Shown: positions 15,400 through 18,992 of the stretch, piece after piece | Position numbering within the stretch: the first letter of the stretch is position 1 | Layout: every line of letters starts with the position of its first letter | NCBI GenBank assembly: GCA_036375215.1 | Contig: DASUSH010000085.1 | Coordinates: forward strand, 1-18,992 | Length of the DNA: 18,992 bases | Direction of reading: 5' to 3' | Source: DASUSH01 sp036375215 | Lineage (GTDB): Bacteria > Actinomycetota > Thermoleophilia > Solirubrobacterales > 70-9 | The notes under the pieces: generated by a model | Database searches by the model: none | The model's input: the letters and a program-made list of their open reading frames with translations, nothing else | Told to the model about the DNA's origin: nothing | Made by a program: the position numbers and the translations under genes

Positions 15400-16251
15400 G
15401 TGAACGCGGTCGCGGAGCTCAAGAAGCACTCCTCGGGCAAGGTCCGCGAGATCTACGAGGTCGACGACGACCTCCTGATGGTCGCCTCGGATCGGATCTC
15501 CGCCTACGACGTGGTCCTCGACGACCCGATCCCCGACAAGGGCAAGGTCCTGACCCAGATGTCGATCTTCTGGTTCGGCGAGACGTCCGACATCGTCCCC
15601 AACCACTTCATCTCCGAGGACGTCCCCGAGGAGGTCGCGGGGCGGGCGATCCGGGTGAAGAAGCTCGAGATGTACCCGGTGGAGTGCGTGGTCCGCGGTT
15701 ACCTCTCGGGGTCCGGCTGGCGCGAGTACCGCGAGTCGCGGACGGTCTGCGGGATCGAGCTGCCGGCGGGCCTCGAGGAGTCGGCGAAGCTGCCGGAGCC
15801 GATCTTCACCCCCGCGACCAAGGCCGAGATCGGCGATCACGACGAGAACGTCGACTTCGATCGCGCCGCCGAGATCGTCGGCGACCGGGCGTTGATGGCG
15901 GAGCTGCGGCGGATCTCGATCGAGCTCTACCAGCGCGCCGCCGACCACGCCGCGGAGCGCGGGATCATCCTCGCCGACACCAAGTTCGAGCTCGGCTCCT
16001 CGCCCGGCGCGGAGGTCGTGCTCGGCGACGAGGTGCTCACCCCCGACTCCTCCCGCTTCTGGCCCGCCGACCGGTACGAGCCGGGCCGCGGCCAGCCCTC
16101 CTTCGACAAGCAGTACGTCCGCGACTGGCTCGACGAGTCCGGCTGGGATCACACGCCGCCGGCGCCGAAGCTGCCCGACGACGTGATCGCCAACACCCGC
16201 GCGAAGTACATCGAGGCCTACCGGCGGATCTCCGGCCGCGAGCTCGCCTGA
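15400..16251 (+). CDS. purC: PurC, SAICAR synthetase
   Basis: ATP-dependent condensation of CAIR with aspartate to give SAICAR, the step after PurE and before PurB. The 283-residue product has GKVREIYEV in the N-terminal nucleotide-binding hairpin, VASDRISAYDVV, VKKLEMYPVECVVRGYLSGSGW (the family signature), EPIFTPATKAEIGDHDEN and LADTKFELG, then LTPDSSRFWPAD and SFDKQYVRDWL. It is full length for the longer, single-domain form. The start is GTG 15400, chosen by the -10 spacing and by proximity to the first conserved strand. It stands apart from the other pur genes: purD, purE and purB lie 3.6 kb upstream, and purS and purQ begin about 1.5 kb downstream. It converges with the membrane protein gene after 20 bases. 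Confidence 0.97.
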   Translation: MNAVAELKKHSSGKVREIYEVDDDLLMVASDRISAYDVVLDDPIPDKGKVLTQMSIFWFGETSDIVPNHFISEDVPEEVAGRAIRVKKLEMYPVECVVRGYLSGSGWREYRESRTVCGIELPAGLEESAKLPEPIFTPATKAEIGDHDENVDFDRAAEIVGDRALMAELRRISIELYQRAADHAAERGIILADTKFELGSSPGAEVVLGDEVLTPDSSRFWPADRYEPGRGQPSFDKQYVRDWLDESGWDHTPPAPKLPDDVIANTRAKYIEAYRRISGRELA

Positions 16252-16271
16252 CGCGACGCGCCGGCGGGGCG

Positions 16272-16763
16272 CTAGCGGAGGATCTCGACCAGCAGGACCC
16301 AGGCGTTCGCGACCGCGCCACAGGTCGCGAAGACGATCCCGGCGGCGGTCCAGTACAGGCCGCCGCCCGACTCGAGCAGCAGCGTGGCCGCGCCGACGAC
16401 GAACGGCAGCGTGCCCAGCGCGACCAGGAGGAGACGGTCGACCGCCACGCTCCCAAGCGAGGAGGGGTCCGTGCTGCGCGTGCCGCGCGTCCAGATCAAG
16501 GCCGCGAAGGCGAGCGCGCAGACGAGCAGCTCGATCCCGGCGGCGTCCGTGTCCTGCCCCGGGACCAGCCCGATGATCGCGACGACGAGGACGCTCAGCA
16601 GGAGCAGGACGGTCTGGAGCGCGCGCTCCGGCAGCCCCTCGTACTGCAGGATCCGCTCGACGTTGATCGAGACCGCGACGAAGACCAGCCCGGCGAGCGC
16701 CGCCGAGGCGCCGGCGACGGCGACGAAGAAATCGCTCCAGAGCTCGGGCTCGTAGGCGCCCAC
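16272..16763 (-). CDS. Small integral membrane protein, uncharacterised
   Basis: A 163-residue, strongly hydrophobic protein with five candidate membrane segments at about 12-33, 49-68, 77-92, 109-130 and 137-160. The first, following EPELWSDFFVAVAGASAALAG and ending in VSINVERIL, resembles the start of a common actinobacterial membrane protein group, but I cannot name a function. The start is GTG at 16763 with TAGGCT 6 bases upstream on the minus strand. It lies between purC (convergent) and the sulfotransferase-like gene (divergent), interrupting the purine gene run on the opposite strand. No signal peptide or enzymatic motif is seen. Confidence 0.72.
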   Translation of the reverse strand: MGAYEPELWSDFFVAVAGASAALAGLVFVAVSINVERILQYEGLPERALQTVLLLLSVLVVAIIGLVPGQDTDAAGIELLVCALAFAALIWTRGTRSTDPSSLGSVAVDRLLLVALGTLPFVVGAATLLLESGGGLYWTAAGIVFATCGAVANAWVLLVEILR

Positions 16764-16769
16764 GGAGCG

Positions 16770-16775
16770 AGCCTA
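16770..16775 (-). promoter_or_regulatory. Probable -10 box for the membrane protein gene
   Basis: On the minus strand TAGGCT stands 6 bases before the GTG at 16763, with no ribosome site. Confidence 0.45.
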
Positions 16776-16811
16776 CCCCGGCGCATGGAGCCACCGGAGC
16801 GCGAGCGCTCG

Positions 16812-16817
16812 TACGCT
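16812..16817 (+). promoter_or_regulatory. Probable -10 box for the sulfotransferase-purS-purQ transcript
   Basis: TACGCT lies 7 bases before the GTG at 16825 with no ribosome site between. A 10-base palindrome CGAGCGCTCG (16802-16811) directly precedes it. Confidence 0.45.
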
Positions 16818-16824
16818 GCTCCGC

Positions 16825-17784
16825 GTGAACCTCTTCGTACAGGGCATGCGGCGCTCGGGGACGACGATCCTCTACGACGCCCTGCTCGAGGACCCCGAGC
16901 TGCGCCTCTTCTACGAGCCCCTGCGCGAGGAGAAGGTGACGGTCGGCGGCGGCTCGGGCGCCCGCGACACCGACGCGTTCGCCGAGACCCGCGAGATCCG
17001 CGCCGCGTTCGCCGCCGAGCGCTTCCCCGGCGTCCCGCTCGCCGAGTTCAACTGGGGTGGCCCGCGCGAGCCGCGCCTCGAGGCGATCCCGGGGCTGCCC
17101 GAGCACTGCCGCGCGCTGCTCGCCCACCTGCTCACCCTCGCCCCCGCGGTGGCGATCAAGGAGACCCGCCTCTACGACCAGGTCGCCGACCTCGCCGAGC
17201 TCGACCCGGGGGCGGCGCTCGCGCACGTGATCCGTGACCCGCGCGCGGTCACCGCCTCGATCATGCTCGGCCGCGGCCGCAACCGCGAGGCGAAGCACTT
17301 CCCGACGACCGACCGCTTCTTCACCGACGCGAAGAAGCGGCGGCTGTGGTCGAGCTACGAGATCGCCGAGGAGCTCCTCTCCCGCCCGGGCGCTCCGGCG
17401 CTCGAGAAGCCGACCAGCGTCGACCGGGTCCTGCTCGTCTGGAGGCACACCTTCGAGTCGACCTGGCGCGACGGCCGCGAGCGCTTCGGCGGGCGCTACG
17501 TGCTGCTGCGCAACGAGGACCTGCGCGCCGACCCGGCCGCGGCCGCCGGCTCCCTCTACGGCGTGCTCGGGCGCCCCGTCCCCGAGGGCGTCGCCGCCTG
17601 GGCGGCCGAGAAGGTGCGCCCGCCCGAGGAGGCCTACGCGGCCCGCGACCGGCGCTGGCTGGACGCCTTCCGGCGCCTGGAGATGGAGGAGCTCCTCGCC
17701 CGCGCCGGGTACCCGGAGCTGGTCGACCCCGGCCACTACGAGGCCCCCTCGCGGCGGCGCGGACTCAGCCGACTCTGGCGCTAG
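16825..17784 (+). CDS. Sulfotransferase-like P-loop protein
   Basis: A 319-residue protein of the PAPS-dependent sulfotransferase fold. The 5'-phosphosulfate-binding loop is GMRRSGTT (7-14) and the 3'-phosphate-binding segment is HVIRDPRAVTAS, with R137 and S145. It ends with a C-terminal region containing YVLLRNEDLRADPAAAAGSLY and AAEKVRPPEEAYAARDRRW. Family members move sulfate onto sugars, lipids or small molecules; acceptor unknown, and a surface glycan is plausible given the nearby glycosyltransferases. The start is GTG 16825, chosen by the -10 spacing. It precedes purS by 15 bases on the same strand and probably shares its transcript. No transmembrane segment is evident, so it is probably cytoplasmic. 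Confidence 0.83.
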   Translation: MNLFVQGMRRSGTTILYDALLEDPELRLFYEPLREEKVTVGGGSGARDTDAFAETREIRAAFAAERFPGVPLAEFNWGGPREPRLEAIPGLPEHCRALLAHLLTLAPAVAIKETRLYDQVADLAELDPGAALAHVIRDPRAVTASIMLGRGRNREAKHFPTTDRFFTDAKKRRLWSSYEIAEELLSRPGAPALEKPTSVDRVLLVWRHTFESTWRDGRERFGGRYVLLRNEDLRADPAAAAGSLYGVLGRPVPEGVAAWAAEKVRPPEEAYAARDRRWLDAFRRLEMEELLARAGYPELVDPGHYEAPSRRRGLSRLWR

Positions 17785-17799
17785 ATTTCCCGACGTGAG

Positions 17800-18036
17800 A
17801 TGAAGGCGCGCGTCCTGATCCGGCCCAAGGAGGGCATCCTCGACCCGCAGGGCAAGGCGGTGGAACGCGCCCTGCCGGCGCTCGGGTTCGAGGGCGTCTC
17901 CGGGGTCCGGGTCGGCCGTCTTGTCGAGCTCGAGACCGAGAGCCCGGACGAGCTCGACTCGCTCTGCGAGAAGCTCCTCGCGAACCCGCTGATCGAGGAC
18001 TTCGAGGTCGAGCTCGACGGCGCCGGGGACGGCTAG
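17800..18036 (+). CDS. purS: PurS, FGAM synthase small subunit
   Basis: Small structural subunit of the three-part FGAM synthase (PurS, PurQ and small PurL), which bridges PurQ and PurL and helps channel ammonia. The 78-residue product is typical: KARVLIRPKEGILDPQGKAVERAL, GVRVGRLVELE, and CEKLLANPLIEDFEVEL. The start is ATG 17800, 15 bases after the sulfotransferase stop. A short GTG-AGA-TGA reading frame overlaps the start codon. A TAGATT -10-like box at 17782-17787 overlaps the preceding stop codon, so purS might also have its own promoter. purQ follows after 7 bases. Confidence 0.95.
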   Translation: MKARVLIRPKEGILDPQGKAVERALPALGFEGVSGVRVGRLVELETESPDELDSLCEKLLANPLIEDFEVELDGAGDG

Positions 18037-18043
18037 CGGTCCC

Positions 18044-18718
18044 GTGACGACGTTCGGCGTCCTCCAGTTCCCCGGCTCCTGCGACGACCGCGACGCCGTC
18101 GCCGCCTGCGAGCGCGTGGGCGATGCCAGGTTGATCTGGCACGAGGAGCGCGACCTCGCCGGGATCGACGCCGTCGTCGTGCCCGGTGGCTTCTCCTACG
18201 GCGATTACCTGCGGGTCGGCGCGATCGCGCGCTTCGCGCCGGCGATGGAGGCGGTCGCCGGGTTCGCCCGCGCCGGCGGCCCCGTGCTCGGCATCTGCAA
18301 CGGCTTCCAGGTCCTCTGCGAGGCGGGCCTCCTCCCCGGCGCCCTGCTCCACAACGAGGGCCTCCGCTTCGTCTGCCGCCAGGTCGACCTCGTGGCCGAG
18401 ACCGCGGACGGGCCCGAGAGCCCGTGGGCGCGCGGGATCGACGCCGGCGAGACCCTCTCGATCCCGGTCAAGCACACGACCGGCCTCTACTACGCGCCCA
18501 AGGCCGAGCTCGACCGTCTGGAAGGGGCCGGGCAGGTGGCCTTCCGCTACGCTGCGGGCCATAACCCGAACGGGTCGGCGCGTGACATCGCGGGGGTGAC
18601 GAACGAGGCCGGCAACGTACTCGGGTTGATGCCCCACCCGGAGCACGCCGTGGACCCGCTCACCGGCTCCGAGGACGGTCTGAGGCTCTTCGCCTCCGTC
18701 GCCGCCGTCCCGGCCTGA
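18044..18718 (+). CDS. purQ: PurQ, FGAM synthase glutaminase subunit
   Basis: Class I glutamine amidotransferase that releases ammonia from glutamine for conversion of FGAR to FGAM. The 224-residue product has PGGFSYGDYLR, the nucleophile elbow GICNGFQ with Cys85, and the C-terminal catalytic pair in PHPEH (His198, Glu200). The start is GTG 18044, 7 bases after purS. PurQ needs PurL for the synthase reaction, but the next gene is a glycosyltransferase, so purL must be elsewhere or further downstream. Confidence 0.97.
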   Translation: MTTFGVLQFPGSCDDRDAVAACERVGDARLIWHEERDLAGIDAVVVPGGFSYGDYLRVGAIARFAPAMEAVAGFARAGGPVLGICNGFQVLCEAGLLPGALLHNEGLRFVCRQVDLVAETADGPESPWARGIDAGETLSIPVKHTTGLYYAPKAELDRLEGAGQVAFRYAAGHNPNGSARDIAGVTNEAGNVLGLMPHPEHAVDPLTGSEDGLRLFASVAAVPA

Positions 18719-18759
18719 GCAGGCCTCCCGGCCCGCCCCGACACAACCTACTCGCGCAC

Positions 18760-18992
18760 ATGAGGATCGGAATCGTCTCCAAGTGGTTCGACCGCGGCCA
18801 GCCGGTCGTCGGCCGCTACCTGCGCACCGCCTTCGAGGACCTCGGCCACGAGACCGTCGTGCTCGCCCGGCCGAAGAAGGAGCGCGGGCCACGGCCCGGC
18901 GCACTGGATCGCAAGGACGTCTGGGACCAGCCGGGGATCACGGAGGCGTCCGCATACGACATCCCGCTCGAGGAATACCGGGCCTGGGTGGC
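18760..18992 (+). CDS. GT4-type glycosyltransferase, N-terminal part (runs off window end)
   Basis: An open frame from ATG 18760 to the last base, with no stop, giving 77 complete codons. It begins MRIGIVSKWFDRGQPVVGRY and continues FEDLGHETVVLARP and VWDQPGITEAS, aligning without gaps to the start of the glycosyltransferase at 4809 (47 of 77 identical by my count). It is therefore very probably a full-length paralogue. The catalytic E-x7-E region lies outside the window. It starts 41 bases after purQ on the same strand. CCTACT before the start resembles the box upstream of the 4809 gene, so it may have its own promoter. Confidence 0.85.
   Translation, partial: MRIGIVSKWFDRGQPVVGRYLRTAFEDLGHETVVLARPKKERGPRPGALDRKDVWDQPGITEASAYDIPLEEYRAWV

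Noticed and set aside
14890..17736. 948-codon antisense open frame across purC and the sulfotransferase gene
   Set aside because: It covers several confidently assigned genes and intergenic palindromes and has no recognisable domain.

Overview
The window is about 19 kb of very GC-rich, densely coding bacterial DNA. It looks actinobacterial. A MerR-type HspR repressor lies between dnaJ and clpB, GTG and TTG starts are common, and many genes have a TANNNT-like box 6-10 bases before the start codon with no Shine-Dalgarno sequence, which suggests leaderless mRNAs. The gene repertoire makes me suspect a deep-branching class such as Thermoleophilia, but that is inference; no rRNA or other taxonomic marker is present.

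Layout. (1) 1-3642: the end of a heat-shock cluster, dnaJ (3' part), hspR and clpB, with a HAIR-like inverted repeat (the HspR operator) between hspR and clpB. (2) 3651-8341: accessory genes. These are a saccharopine-dehydrogenase-like oxidoreductase divergent from a GT4 glycosyltransferase, a protein of the bacterial eRF1-like (baeRF/VLRF1) type, and a convergent pair made of a METTL7-like methyltransferase and a membrane-anchored USP-like protein. (3) 8400-12887: a same-strand run of a GYD-domain protein, purD, purE and purB, with a GT2-like glycosyltransferase translationally coupled to purB. (4) 12884-14847: a convergent two-gene operon encoding a metallo-beta-lactamase-like protein with a degraded metal site and a cytochrome P450. 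(5) 14932-18992: a small secreted protein, purC, a small membrane protein on the opposite strand, a sulfotransferase-like gene, purS, purQ, and the 5' part of a second GT4 glycosyltransferase paralogous to the one at 4809.

How it fits together. The core theme is de novo IMP synthesis. PurD makes GAR, PurS and PurQ are subunits of FGAM synthase, PurE and PurC make CAIR and SAICAR, and PurB acts as adenylosuccinate/SAICAR lyase. The pathway genes are interleaved with surface-glycan-type genes (two GT4, one GT2, one sulfotransferase). The catalytic subunit gene purL, and purK, are not in the window.

I found no tRNA, rRNA, CRISPR array, prophage or insertion sequence. No non-coding gap exceeds about 85 bases. 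The most unusual items are the recurrent leaderless-promoter architecture, an in-frame palindromic 15-bp repeat inside the GT2 gene, a perfect 24-bp palindrome abutting the purC promoter, an acidic N-terminal extension on PurE, and the degraded-MBL/P450 gene pair.
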